Assembly (NCBI RefSeq): GCF_000337735.1
Contig: NZ_AOHX01000043.1
Location: 1 to 48,797, forward strand
DNA from: Natronorubrum sulfidifaciens JCM 14089
GTDB lineage: Archaea > Halobacteriota > Halobacteria > Halobacteriales > Natrialbaceae
Direction: 5' to 3'
Length of the DNA stretch: 48,797 nucleotides
This document shows positions 23,138-32,586 of this stretch, in pieces. Below the pieces are notes generated by a model, which did not search any database, was not told the origin of the DNA, and saw only the letters and a program-made list of their open reading frames with translations. A program made the position numbers and the translations under genes. The stretch's first letter is position 1. Every line of letters begins with the position of its first letter.

Positions 23138-25614
23138 TTATCACGGAGAAAGACAACGCCGCACGGCGGATCGCTGACATTTTGAGCGGCGGCACGTACG
23201 ACTCGAGTCGCGAGAACGGCGTCAACGTCTACGAGTGGGGTGGCAAGCGCTGCGTGGGGCTGTCGGGCCACGTCGTCGGCGTCGACTTCCCCTCGGAGTA
23301 CTCCGACTGGCGAGACGTCGAACCCGCCGAACTCATCGACGCGGACGTCGAGAAGACGGCGACGAAAGAGAACATCGTCGCAACGTTGCGAATCCTCGCG
23401 CGGAAGGCCACACAAGTCACGATCGCGACGGACTACGACCGCGAGGGTGAACTCATCGGCAAGGAGGCCTACGAGATCGTCCGCGACGTCAACGAGGACG
23501 TCCCGATCCAGCGCGTTCGGTTCTCCTCGATTACGGAAAACGAGGTCAAAAGCGCCTTCGACGAACCAGACGAACTCGACTTCGACCTCGCGGCCGCGGG
23601 CGAGGCACGCCAGATCATCGACCTCATCTGGGGGGCATCGCTCACGCGATTCCTCTCGCTGTCTGCCGGCCAGCTCGGTAACGACTTCATCTCCGTCGGT
23701 CGCGTCCAGTCGCCGACGCTCAAGCTGATCGTCGACCGCGAACGCGAGATCGAGGCGTTCGATCCCGAATCCTACTGGGAGCTGTTTGCCGACCTCGAGA
23801 AAGACGACGACACTGACGCCTTCGAAGCCCAGTACTTCTACCGCGACGAGGACGACAACGAGGCCGAGCGCGTCTGGGAGGAAGCCGTCGCCGACGAGGT
23901 CTACGAGACGCTCTCGAGTCGCGACAGCGCGACGGTCGTCGACGTCACCCGCCGAACTCGAACCGACACGCCGCCGACGCCGTTCAACACGACCCAGTTC
24001 ATCCGCGCGGCGAGTGCCATCGGCTACACGGCAAAACGGGCGATGTCGATCGCCGAGGAGCTCTACACCGCCGGCTACATCACGTATCCGCGGACGGACA
24101 ACACTGTCTATCCCGACGATCTCGACCCCGAAGACCTGCTCGACGACTTCGTCGGCCACTCGACGCTTGGCGAGTCAGCCGAGTCGCTGCTCGAGGCCGA
24201 CGAGATCAGCCCCACCGAGGGCGACGAGGAGACGACCGACCACCCGCCGATCCATCCGACCGGCGAGATTCCGACCCGCGGCGACGTTTCAGACGACGAG
24301 TGGGAGATCTTCGAACTCGTCGTCCGGCGCTTTTTCGCGACGGTCGCCGACGCGGCTGTCTGGGAACACCTCAAAGTCGTCGCCGAGGTCGCCGACTACC
24401 GGCTCAAGGCAAACGGCAAGCGCCTCGTCGAACCGGGCTATCACGACGTCTACCCCTACTTCAGTACGACCGAGAACTTCGTGCCCGACGTCGACGAGGG
24501 CGAGAAACTGTCACTGTCGGACGTCGAACTCGAGGAGAAAGAGACCCAGCCACCCCGAAGATATGGCCAGTCGCGGCTCATCGAGACGATGGAGGATCTC
24601 GGCGTGGGGACGAAGTCGACCCGCCACGACATCCTCGAGAAACTGTACGACCGTGGCTACGTCGAGAGCGATCCACCACGGCCCACCCGGCTGGCGATGG
24701 CCGTCGTCGAGGCCGCCGAGGAGTACGCCGACCGGGTCGTCAGCGAGGGGATGACCGCCCAACTCGAGGCCGACATGGACGCCATCGCACACGGCGACGC
24801 GACCCTCGAGGACGTTACCGACGAGTCCCGTGAGATGCTCGAGGAGATCTTCGCCAACCTCGCGGACTCCCGGGAGGATATCGGCGACCACCTCCGCAAG
24901 TCGCTCAAAGACGACAAGCGACTGGGGCCGTGTCCCGAGTGTGGCGAGGACCTGCTGGTCAGACGCAGCCGCCACGGCTCCCACTTCATCGGCTGTGATG
25001 GCTACCCCGACTGTGAGTACACGCTCCCGCTGCCGTCGACGGGCAAGCCGTTGATTATGGAATCGGCGTGTGACGACCACGGCTTAAACGAGATCAAAAT
25101 GCTCGCCGGCCGGCAGACGTTCGTCCACGGCTGTCCGCTCTGTAAGGCCGAAGACGCCGGCGAGGGGCCGATTCTCGGTGACTGTCCCGAGTGCAACGAC
25201 GAACACGGCGGCGAACTCGCCGTCAAGACCCTCCAGAGCGGGTCGCGACTCGTCGGCTGTACGCGCTACCCCGACTGTGAGTACTCGCTACCGCTGCCAC
25301 GGCGTGGCGACATCGAGGTCACCGACGAGTACTGCGAGGACCACGACCTGCCCGAACTCGTCATCCACAGCGGCGACGAGCCGTGGGAGCTGGGCTGTCC
25401 GGTCTGTAACTATCAGGAGTTTCAGGCCCGCGAATCGGAGAGCGGCTCCGAACTCGAGGCCCTCGAGGGAATCGGGGCCAAAACGGTCGAGAAACTCGCC
25501 GACGTGGGCATCGAGAGCATCGACGACCTGACCGAGGCCGACCCCGACGCCGTCGCTGACGATGTCGACGGCGTCAGCGCCGACCGGGTTCGGACGTGGC
25601 AGGCGAAGGCCTGA
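23128..25614 (+). CDS. topA: DNA topoisomerase I (type IA)
   Basis: Relaxes negative supercoils by single-strand passage. The 828-residue protein begins with a Toprim domain (MELIITEKDNAARRIADIL; DYDREGELIGKEAYEIV near residue 105). The catalytic tyrosine is Tyr320 in YITYPRTDNTVYP, and a second core block is GVGTKSTRHDIL. From about residue 600 come topoisomerase zinc-ribbon modules (CPECGEDLLVRR, CDGYPDCEYTLPLP; CPECNDEHGG, CTRYPDCEYSLPLP). The end (LEALEGIGAKTVEKLADVGI) is a helix-hairpin-helix tail. GTG start fixed by a GAGGAGGTG site. Confidence 0.96.
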   Translation: MELIITEKDNAARRIADILSGGTYDSSRENGVNVYEWGGKRCVGLSGHVVGVDFPSEYSDWRDVEPAELIDADVEKTATKENIVATLRILARKATQVTIATDYDREGELIGKEAYEIVRDVNEDVPIQRVRFSSITENEVKSAFDEPDELDFDLAAAGEARQIIDLIWGASLTRFLSLSAGQLGNDFISVGRVQSPTLKLIVDREREIEAFDPESYWELFADLEKDDDTDAFEAQYFYRDEDDNEAERVWEEAVADEVYETLSSRDSATVVDVTRRTRTDTPPTPFNTTQFIRAASAIGYTAKRAMSIAEELYTAGYITYPRTDNTVYPDDLDPEDLLDDFVGHSTLGESAESLLEADEISPTEGDEETTDHPPIHPTGEIPTRGDVSDDEWEIFELVVRRFFATVADAAVWEHLKVVAEVADYRLKANGKRLVEPGYHDVYPYFSTTENFVPDVDEGEKLSLSDVELEEKETQPPRRYGQSRLIETMEDLGVGTKSTRHDILEKLYDRGYVESDPPRPTRLAMAVVEAAEEYADRVVSEGMTAQLEADMDAIAHGDATLEDVTDESREMLEEIFANLADSREDIGDHLRKSLKDDKRLGPCPECGEDLLVRRSRHGSHFIGCDGYPDCEYTLPLPSTGKPLIMESACDDHGLNEIKMLAGRQTFVHGCPLCKAEDAGEGPILGDCPECNDEHGGELAVKTLQSGSRLVGCTRYPDCEYSLPLPRRGDIEVTDEYCEDHDLPELVIHSGDEPWELGCPVCNYQEFQARESESGSELEALEGIGAKTVEKLADVGIESIDDLTEADPDAVADDVDGVSADRVRTWQAKA

Positions 25615-25778
25615 TCGAGCGCCGTCGATTCCCACTCCCGTTTTCTCAGGATAACAGCCACAAAGCCCACCCTATGGGCGGTAAGGGCCGCATACAGGAG
25701 GTAGAGTTAACTGCGTGTCACAGGTGCCTCGAGTATCTACACGACCGCGCGTGACTCGAGCGCGTCGTGCGACTCGCT

Positions 25779-28700
25779 ATGACGCACCCGGACACCAAAG
25801 CAACCGACCACCAGTTCGACGAACAGGACGACGGAATCGAAGTCACCGTCGGGAGTACGGAACTCGAGACTTTCCTGATGGCCGACGATCCCGAGATCCG
25901 AGCGTACGCGGCCAGTACGCTCGCGAACGAGGCGGCCCGGCGGCCGGGCGACGTTCGGTCCACTGTTGACGCGTTGACCGACCGGCTTGCCGACGAACCG
26001 GCCGTCAGCGCACACGCCGCGACCGCGCTCGCGGCCGTCGCGACCGAACACCCCGACGCAGTACGGGCGTCGATCCCCGACCTGCTCGACTGTCTCGAGG
26101 GACCAACGGCGGTGCGGACGGCTGCGGCCGATGCGGTTGCAGCCGTTGCAGTCGCCGAGCCGGACACCGTTCGCGGCGCAGTCGGCTCACTCCGGCTGTA
26201 CGTAACGGACGAAAACGAACGCGTTCGCCGCCAGACGACTGCGGCACTCATGGCCCTCGCTGACGCCGATGCCGAGGCGGCCATCACCGTCGTCGACGAA
26301 GTGGTCAGCGCCGCCGACGACGAGTCGGCCGCCGTCCGCGAGAACGCAACTGCGATCCTCGAGGCGGTCGCGATGGTCTGCCCCGACGACGTCCTCGAGC
26401 ACGTGTCGCTGTTCGTCGATCGGCTGGATGACGAGCCAGCCGTCACCGCACCTGCGATGGGCGCGCTCAGAGCGCTCGCACTCGAGGAGCCGTCTGCGCT
26501 CGAATCAGCGGTCGCCCCCATCGCAGACAAGCTCACGGCCGGCGGCGAGGGAGTCCGGCGGGACGCCGCTGTCGCGCTCGCCGCCATCGCGGCGGCTCGA
26601 CCCGAGGCGGTCCACGGGGTCGTCGAGCCGCTCGCTGCTCGACTCGATGACGTCGCCGACGTTCGCCGCGAGAGCGTTCGGGCGCTGCGTGCCGTCGCCG
26701 ACAGTGAGCTGGCGGCCGTCGTCCCGGCTGTCTCCCCGCTCGTCGACCGCCTCGACGACCCGTTCGAGGAGGTTCGGACGGACGCTGCCCGCGTGCTGTC
26801 GGCCGTTGCGGCGGACCGTCCGGTCGATGTTGTCGACGCCGTGTCGTCGGTGGCCAACCGGCTCGACGAGAGCGAGCCGACGTTTCGATACTACGGCGGG
26901 TCGATCATCGCCGCCGTCGCGGACGCGCGGCCGGCGGCCGTTGCACCCGTCGTGGAAGCCCTTGCCAGCGTGTTCGCCGTCGATGACGAGCGCGTCCGTC
27001 TCGATGCCGTCCGCGCCACTGCTGCCGTCGCGGACTCGTCACCCGAGTCGGTCCAGCCGGTCGTTCCCGACCTCGCCGACCGGCTCGACGATCCACACGA
27101 GCCGGTTCGTCACCACGCCGCCGATGCACTTGCTGCTGTCGCGCTCGAGGCCGCCGGGGACGAATCCGCCGTCCCTGCCCTCGTCGACCGGCTCGCCGAC
27201 GGCGACGAGTGGGAACAGGGGTACGCCGCCCACGCGCTCGCCGATGTCGCCGAGTCACGGCTCGCCGCCACCCATCCGTCGGTTCTGGCGGCGTGTCGTC
27301 GCCTCGAGGCCGACGCAGTCGCCGTTCGACGAGCAGCGACACGCAATCTCGTGACCGTCGCGAGCGAACAGCCACGGGACGCTCGAGACGCAGCCACCCC
27401 GCTCGGAAGGCGACTGGCCGACGAGGATGCGACTGTGCGGAACAACGCAGCGATTGCCCTCTCGCGGCTCGCCGACGCCTCTCCAGCGGTCGTCCGCGAC
27501 GACGACGTGCTGGTGGCGCTGTTGCGGGCGCTCGACGATTCCGATCGGACCGTCCGGGCGACCGTCCGCCGAACGCTCGCGGCGGTCGCCTCGGACACCG
27601 ACGACTGCCGTCCCGCGCTGTCGGTCGCGCTCGAGGCGACGACGACGTCCGACGAACGGGTCCGTGTCGCTGCCTGTGAGGCGCTTGCCGTGCTCGGTCC
27701 TGAGACCGGGGCGGAAACGAACGCCGTCCTCGAGGCCGTCTGTGACCTCCTGATCGACCCGACGCCGGCGGTCCGGGTTGCGGCGCTGAACACGCTCGAG
27801 GCCGTACTCGACGCCGAGACGGAGCCAACGCCGATCGCAGCCATGATCGACGGTCTGTCGGCCGATGACGCGCGCGGGCCCGCGATCGCGTCGGCGCTTG
27901 CGGACATCGCTCGCAGCGAGCCAGCCCGTCTCGCGGACGCTGTGTCGACACTCCTCGAGTGCCTCGAGTCGGCAGCCGGCGTCGAACGACGGGCGATCCT
28001 GCGCGGGCTGGTGTCGGTCGTCGATGCAACCGGCCGAGAGGCGGTGACGACATCGCTGCTCGAGCGACTCGACGACGAGCCGCGGCCGGTCGCCCGCGAC
28101 ATCGCACGGCTTGCGGTCATCGCGCCCGACGACGTCGCGGCCGAACGGGATCGACTGGTCGCGTTGCTCGGCGAGGAGACGAGCGACCGGTTCCACGCCG
28201 CCGACGAGGCCGTTCGTGGCTACGTTACGCTCGCGCTTGCGGCGCTTGGGGCAACTGGCCGCGGCGGGCGGTCACTGGAGAGAGCACTCGAGCAGGTCGA
28301 CGAGCGGCTGTCAGAAGCGGCCATGCTCGCGACCGGCCTCGACACGCCGACACACACCGACGAAATCACCACCCAGCTATCGGCAATGGATCGGCTGCTG
28401 GACGACGACGCCGACCCCTGGACGGCGGGGCTTGCCGCACTGGCCCTTGCCACGCTGGCCGACGACACCGAGACGCTTCGCTCGTCGGGGCTTTCGAAAC
28501 TCGCCCCCGGCATCGGCGGTGACAGCGGCCTCGGTCGACTCGTCGCGGCCGACGCCCTCGAGCGGCTTGCAACGACGGACCCGGAGGGGTTCGAGGACGT
28601 GATTCCGGCGCTGCTCACTGCGCTTGCCGATCCCGACGCCGACGTCCGGGCGAGCGCCGCGAGCGTGCTGGCAACGTGTGCCCAACGCGACGCCGGCCCG

Positions 28701-30002
28701 TCCGTCGCCGACACCGAACAGGACCACGTCGCGGCGCTACAGGCGTGTCTCGCCGATCCCGACGCTCGTGTTCGTGCTCGAGTGAGTCGAACGCTCGCCG
28801 CACTCGAGGCGACGGACGCGCTGGCGTCGATCCGGCCGCTGACCGATGATCCCGTCTCGACCGTCTCGACGGCAGCGTCGACCGCGACGAGTCGGCTCGA
28901 GTACACACGAACCGACGCCGAGCAGCCGGGCAAAGCGGCCACTTGGGCGATGGCTCGTGCAGGACCGACACGCGCCGGGGCCGTCTCAGACGGCGACACA
29001 CCCACTGGTCGGCCCAGCGAGCGCTGGCGGATCGACCCGCAGGGTGATACCACACTCGAGGCCGCGCCAGCGATCGTCGACGGAACGATGTATCTCGGCC
29101 GCGGTGACGGGAGCGTCGTTGCACTGGCGCTCGAGGACGGCAGCAAGCGCTGGCGAGCCGAACTCGACGGCGCGATCGAGACGACGCCAGCGGTTCACGA
29201 CGGCGTCGTCTCCGTCACCACTCGTGACGGCGACGTCTACGCCCTCGAGACCGATACCGGCGAGCGTGTCTGGCGGCATCAGACGGCTGGCTGCGATCCA
29301 ACGGCACCGGTCGTCGTCGATGGCACGGTGTACGTCGGTGGTGACACGCTGTCCGCGATCGACGCCGGGACCGGGCAGGCCGTGTGGACGGCGGACCTCG
29401 GTGCCGAGACGACGGCCCCCGCAGTCGCCGACGGGATGGTGTACGTTGCTGCCGACGAGCGACTGATCGGCGTCGAGTCGACGGACGGGAGCCAGCGCTG
29501 GGTCACCGATCTCGAGGGTGCGGTCGGTGCGCCACCGACGGTCGCTGACGGGACGGTGTACGTCGGCGTCGACGAGACGCTGCTGGCATACTCGAGTGTG
29601 GATGGCGCTCGAGACGGCCGGTTCGAGACCGGCGGGCTGATCGAACTGTCGCCCGCGGTCGCCGACGGGACGGTGTACGTCGCCAGCTCGGACGAAAGCG
29701 TGTATGCCCTCGAGACTGCGACGTGGACCGAGCGCTGGCGCGCCGTCGTCGGAGCGCCGGCGGCGGCGCCGGTGCTCGTCGGTGGGCAACTTTGTCTCGC
29801 GAACACCGACGGCTGCGTCCACGCGATAGCCACCGCCGACGGGGCGAAACGGTGGCGAGACGAGCGTACAGCCCCCATCACGACACTCGCCGCTGCCAGT
29901 GGCCACCTCTCTCTCGTCGGCGACGGCCTCACCGTGCTCGGTGACGAGCACTCGTCGGTGACGGACTCGATTTCAGGACTGCTCACTCGAATCGGCGACT
30001 GA
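25779..30002 (+). CDS. Giant HEAT-repeat array fused to a PQQ/BamB-like beta-propeller
   Basis: A 1407-residue acidic protein. Residues 1 to about 1040 are a long run of roughly two dozen alpha-helical HEAT-type repeats of about 40 residues (for example DDPFEEVRTDAARVLSAVAA and DDPHEPVRHHAADALAAVAL). After a linker of about 40 residues, from about 1080 come seven or so WD40/PQQ-like blades with motifs such as GTVYVGVD, GSKRWRAELDG, YALETDTGERVW. The blades match the BamB/PQQ fold. There is no signal peptide, lipobox or membrane segment, so it is probably cytosolic. HEAT arrays usually act as binding scaffolds. Start at the ATG at 25779 (MTHPDTKATD). No operon partner is visible; partners and ligand are unknown. 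Confidence 0.8.
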   Translation: MTHPDTKATDHQFDEQDDGIEVTVGSTELETFLMADDPEIRAYAASTLANEAARRPGDVRSTVDALTDRLADEPAVSAHAATALAAVATEHPDAVRASIPDLLDCLEGPTAVRTAAADAVAAVAVAEPDTVRGAVGSLRLYVTDENERVRRQTTAALMALADADAEAAITVVDEVVSAADDESAAVRENATAILEAVAMVCPDDVLEHVSLFVDRLDDEPAVTAPAMGALRALALEEPSALESAVAPIADKLTAGGEGVRRDAAVALAAIAAARPEAVHGVVEPLAARLDDVADVRRESVRALRAVADSELAAVVPAVSPLVDRLDDPFEEVRTDAARVLSAVAADRPVDVVDAVSSVANRLDESEPTFRYYGGSIIAAVADARPAAVAPVVEALASVFAVDDERVRLDAVRATAAVADSSPESVQPVVPDLADRLDDPHEPVRHHAADALAAVALEAAGDESAVPALVDRLADGDEWEQGYAAHALADVAESRLAATHPSVLAACRRLEADAVAVRRAATRNLVTVASEQPRDARDAATPLGRRLADEDATVRNNAAIALSRLADASPAVVRDDDVLVALLRALDDSDRTVRATVRRTLAAVASDTDDCRPALSVALEATTTSDERVRVAACEALAVLGPETGAETNAVLEAVCDLLIDPTPAVRVAALNTLEAVLDAETEPTPIAAMIDGLSADDARGPAIASALADIARSEPARLADAVSTLLECLESAAGVERRAILRGLVSVVDATGREAVTTSLLERLDDEPRPVARDIARLAVIAPDDVAAERDRLVALLGEETSDRFHAADEAVRGYVTLALAALGATGRGGRSLERALEQVDERLSEAAMLATGLDTPTHTDEITTQLSAMDRLLDDDADPWTAGLAALALATLADDTETLRSSGLSKLAPGIGGDSGLGRLVAADALERLATTDPEGFEDVIPALLTALADPDADVRASAASVLATCAQRDAGPSVADTEQDHVAALQACLADPDARVRARVSRTLAALEATDALASIRPLTDDPVSTVSTAASTATSRLEYTRTDAEQPGKAATWAMARAGPTRAGAVSDGDTPTGRPSERWRIDPQGDTTLEAAPAIVDGTMYLGRGDGSVVALALEDGSKRWRAELDGAIETTPAVHDGVVSVTTRDGDVYALETDTGERVWRHQTAGCDPTAPVVVDGTVYVGGDTLSAIDAGTGQAVWTADLGAETTAPAVADGMVYVAADERLIGVESTDGSQRWVTDLEGAVGAPPTVADGTVYVGVDETLLAYSSVDGARDGRFETGGLIELSPAVADGTVYVASSDESVYALETATWTERWRAVVGAPAAAPVLVGGQLCLANTDGCVHAIATADGAKRWRDERTAPITTLAAASGHLSLVGDGLTVLGDEHSSVTDSISGLLTRIGD

Positions 30003-30072
30003 TCGGTTCCTGTCGTCACTGATCGCCGGCCCGTGCTGGCGATCGACGGGACATCGGGACAGCACCCCGTAT
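30003..30072. repeat. Intergenic palindromic element, copy 2 (inverted relative to copy 1)
   Basis: The reverse complement of 30035-30072 matches 2777-2814 at 33 of 38 bases, including the ATACGG end and the GATCGCCAGC core. A 10-bp stem with one wobble pair (GATCGCCGGC and GCTGGCGATC, 30021-30044) lies at the centre with a CCGT loop. It starts right after the HEAT-PQQ stop codon, between two convergent genes, so it may also end both transcripts. Confidence 0.7.
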
Positions 30073-30085
30073 GAACGTAACCGAG

Positions 30086-30694
30086 CTACGCCTCCTGCTC
30101 GGGACTCGAGGTGTCGTCGGCTGCGTCGTCGAACGTCTCCGTTTCGAGGACGGATTCGACGGCCCCGACGATCCGGTCGGCGCTCTGGACGCCGGTTTCC
30201 TCCCAGTGTTTCTCGCCGTCGGTGTCGACGACGATCGTCACGGGAAAGCCAACGACGCTGTAGGTGCTGGCAAGCCCCGAGTCGTAGCCGACGTGCCAGT
30301 TTCCGCTGTGGGTGGTCCACCACTCGTGCAGGTCGGCTTCGGGCAACGTTTCCGGGGTCTGGTACGTGGCGGAGAGAAACTGCACCCGGTCGCCATGGTC
30401 GTCGACGAGTTCCTCGCGAGCGTCCGCCAGCCGTGGCATCTGCGCCTGACAGTTGCCACAGCCGGTGGTGAAAAACATGATGGTCGTCACGCCGTCGGTC
30501 GGCACGGTGAACGTGCCGTCCTCGCTGCCCTCGGCATCGATCGTCTCGACCTCGAGCGGATTCCGATCGCTCTCGTCGTGTTCTGTCTCCGGCCCTCCGT
30601 CGCCGAACGACGGGAGTCCGCCAGTGAGGACGGCCCCAGCACCGCCGAGGACGCCAACGCTGGCGATGCCGGCGATGAGTTCGCGTCGGTTCAT
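30086..30694 (-). CDS. TlpA-like extracytoplasmic thioredoxin (CGNC active site)
   Basis: A 202-residue exported redox protein. MNRRELIAGIASVGVLGGAG is a twin-arginine-like signal without a clear lipobox Cys. The thioredoxin fold has the active site FFTTGCGNCQAQMPRL (C-G-N-C), the block LHEWWTTHSGNWHVGYDSGL and a cis-Pro loop SVVGFPVTIVVDTDGEKHW. It resembles TlpA/ResA proteins that reduce apocytochromes or copper-site thiols. It is clearly paralogous to the protein at 31544-32119, with a methyltransferase gene between them on the other strand. Confidence 0.85.
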   Translation of the reverse strand: MNRRELIAGIASVGVLGGAGAVLTGGLPSFGDGGPETEHDESDRNPLEVETIDAEGSEDGTFTVPTDGVTTIMFFTTGCGNCQAQMPRLADAREELVDDHGDRVQFLSATYQTPETLPEADLHEWWTTHSGNWHVGYDSGLASTYSVVGFPVTIVVDTDGEKHWEETGVQSADRIVGAVESVLETETFDDAADDTSSPEQEA

Positions 30695-30890
30695 GGGAGA
30701 CGCACCGCTGCCCACTGACAGCCAGTGTCCGACAACGGAGACGAGCGACACTGCATACGCGATACTATGGCCTGAACGATCAAGAGACCACTGGTTCAAT
30801 CGTGGAATCGAACGCACACGGTGGCCCAACGGTCGATGCGTACGCTCGAGGGAGCCAACGATCAAATGGGTCTCGCCCGTCTGTTGGATC

Positions 30891-31523
30891 ATGACCGACG
30901 AGCGTGACCGATGGAACGAGAAGTACAACGGCGTTGACTTTACCCTCCCCGACGATCCCATCCCGGAACTCGAGCGTCGACTCTCGACGCTGCCGGACGG
31001 CCGCGCCTTGGACATCGCAACCGGCACCGGGCGCAACGCCCTCTTTCTCGCCACCGCAGGTTACGACGTCGACGCGATCGATATCTCCGACGTCGCCCTC
31101 GAGGAGGCTCGCCGCCGCGCCGACGACCACGGCGTCGACGTCACCTGGACGCGCGCAGATCTGGCCGCGTTCGACTGGCCCGTCGGCGAGTACGACGTAA
31201 TTACGGTGAGCTTTTTCGCCGCCCTCGAGCATCTGCCCGCGATCAAGGAGGCGCTCGCGCCGGGTGGCGTGCTCGTCTACGAACACCACCTCCGCTCGAG
31301 CGACACCCTCGAGATCGGTCCCTCGAACGAGCGTTATCGGTACCGATCGAACGACCTCCTCCGGGCGTGTCTCGATCTGACGATTCTCTCCTACGAGGAG
31401 TGTCGTCGGCCGGTCGTCGGCGGGACCGCGGCGGTCGCAACGCTCGTCGCGCGCAACTCGAGTGGCGGCACGCAGTCGTATCCGAAGTTGGCGGCGCGGA
31501 CGCGACCACCATCGCAGGAGTAG
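30891..31523 (+). CDS. Class I SAM-dependent methyltransferase (TehB-like)
   Basis: A 210-residue methyltransferase. The N-terminal DRWNEKYNGVDFTLPDDP is typical of TehB/thiopurine-methyltransferase-like enzymes. The SAM site is ALDIATGTGRNALFLATAGY, followed by VDAIDISDVALEEARRRA and the block VITVSFFAALEHLPAIKEAL. Members methylate small toxic anions or thiols such as tellurite and selenite. Start chosen at the ATG at 30891 (MTDERDRWNEKY) over much longer upstream frames that run antisense to the redox gene. It is convergent with the second TlpA-like gene, 20 bp away. Confidence 0.87.
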   Translation: MTDERDRWNEKYNGVDFTLPDDPIPELERRLSTLPDGRALDIATGTGRNALFLATAGYDVDAIDISDVALEEARRRADDHGVDVTWTRADLAAFDWPVGEYDVITVSFFAALEHLPAIKEALAPGGVLVYEHHLRSSDTLEIGPSNERYRYRSNDLLRACLDLTILSYEECRRPVVGGTAAVATLVARNSSGGTQSYPKLAARTRPPSQE

Positions 31524-31543
31524 GCGTAGGCCACGGCTGTGGC

Positions 31544-32119
31544 TCACTCGGCCCGTGACTGGGCCTCGAGCGCCGCCTCGACGCCGGCGACGATGTTGTG
31601 TGCCGTCGTCGAGCCATCCTTTCGCCAGTGAGTCTCGCCGGTGCCGTCGATCGCGATGGCGACCGGGAAGCCGCTGATGCCGTAGTGGTCGTTGAGAAGC
31701 CCGTTTTCGTCCATCCCGATCGGCCAGTTGCCGTCGTGTTCGCGCCACCAGTCGGCCAGTTCGTCCGGCGACGGCTGTGGGCCGGAACTCCGGTCGATAA
31801 CGGAGAGAACGCCGACATCTCGCCGGCGAAGGCGCACGACCGCCTCACCGACCTCGGAGAGAAACCCCTGACTGGTCGGACAGAACAGACGGGTGAAGTT
31901 GATGAGCATCACTCGCCCCGCCTGTGGAACCCGAACCGTTCCCGCGTCGCTTCCTGGCGCATCGACGGTCCGGATGTCGAACGGCGGGGAACTGTCGACG
32001 GCGTCGATGCGCTCTTCGGTTGCATCCGTGTCGTCGTCCGATCCCATGTCGTCCAGACAGCCGACCACCGTCAGCGTCGTCACTGCCGTCGTCGCAGCGA
32101 GCAGCGCACGCCGGTTCAT
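31544..32119 (-). CDS. TlpA-like lipoprotein paralogue with a degenerate active site (CPTS)
   Basis: A 191-residue lipoprotein with the Tat-like start MNRRALLAATTAVTTLTVVG followed by the lipobox Cys (VVGC, residue 21). The thioredoxin-like core aligns with the 30086 protein over ADWWREHDGNWPIGMDENGL and GISGFPVAIAIDGTGETHW. The active site reads RLFCPTSQGF, with the first Cys kept and the second replaced by Ser (C-P-T-S against C-G-N-C). This suggests a one-Cys, isomerase-like or metal-chaperone role, or loss of reductase function. Start set at the ATG at 32119. Confidence 0.83.
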   Translation of the reverse strand: MNRRALLAATTAVTTLTVVGCLDDMGSDDDTDATEERIDAVDSSPPFDIRTVDAPGSDAGTVRVPQAGRVMLINFTRLFCPTSQGFLSEVGEAVVRLRRRDVGVLSVIDRSSGPQPSPDELADWWREHDGNWPIGMDENGLLNDHYGISGFPVAIAIDGTGETHWRKDGSTTAHNIVAGVEAALEAQSRAE

Positions 32120-32251
32120 CTCGCCCTCGCGCGTCGGTCCCGCCCCATGATAACCATGAGTGTTGAGCACATATGACATGGTAGCTGGTCCAGCGTCACC
32201 TCACGCGTTTCCATATCAAGTCCGTCGTGTGGGCCACCGAAAAGCCTATGG

Positions 32252-32259
32252 TAAATATT
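32252..32259 (+). promoter_or_regulatory. TATA-like box deciding the winged-helix gene start
   Basis: TAAATATT is centred about 25 bp before the ATG at 32281, favouring it over the in-frame ATG at 32248. Confidence 0.55.
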
Positions 32260-32280
32260 GTCGTGTTAAATCCTACCACG

Positions 32281-32496
32281 ATGACCCGCTGCTCGAGCCG
32301 AGGACTCCTGTCTCTGCTCGACGAGCGTGGGCCGGCCGCAGCGACGTCGCTGGCGGCGGCGCTCGATGCTCACCCGATGACGGTGCGAACGAAATGCCAC
32401 GACCTCCAGTCTGCCGGCCACGTCCACCAGATTTCGGGGGATGTCTACACCATCACTGAGGCCGGCAGAGACCATCTTTCGACGCTCACAGAGTAG
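32281..32496 (+). CDS. Small winged-helix transcriptional regulator
   Basis: A 71-residue single winged-helix domain. SLLDERGPAAATSLAAALDA is followed by the recognition helix HPMTVRTKCHDLQSAGHV and the wing HQISGDVYTITEAGRDHL. Many haloarchaea have such small MarR/PhiH1-like DNA-binding proteins. There is no sensor domain. The ATG at 32281 is chosen from the TATA-like box; the longer frame would begin at 32248 or 32227. It diverges from the CPTS lipoprotein gene and could control it. Confidence 0.75.
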   Translation: MTRCSSRGLLSLLDERGPAAATSLAAALDAHPMTVRTKCHDLQSAGHVHQISGDVYTITEAGRDHLSTLTE

Positions 32497-32520
32497 CTGA
32501 CCCTCCGAGTTTCGTCTCAT

Positions 32521-32580
32521 CGGGATTGCTGTCGGCAGTGACCGCCGACGCCGATCCGTGGCTGGCGATCGGTCCAACAG
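32521..32580. repeat. Degenerate relative of the 80-nt palindromic element
   Basis: The segment shares the 11-mer GGATTGCTGTC (32523-32533) with copy 1 (2781-2791) and contains GCTGGCGATC as in copy 2. The outer ends have decayed. It lies between the winged-helix gene and the EamA gene, which converge. Confidence 0.5.
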
Positions 32581-32586
32581 TTCGTC

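Noticed and set aside
23053-24159. 368-residue minus-strand frame opposite topA
   Set aside because: It lies within the conserved topA coding region and its translation shows no family features.
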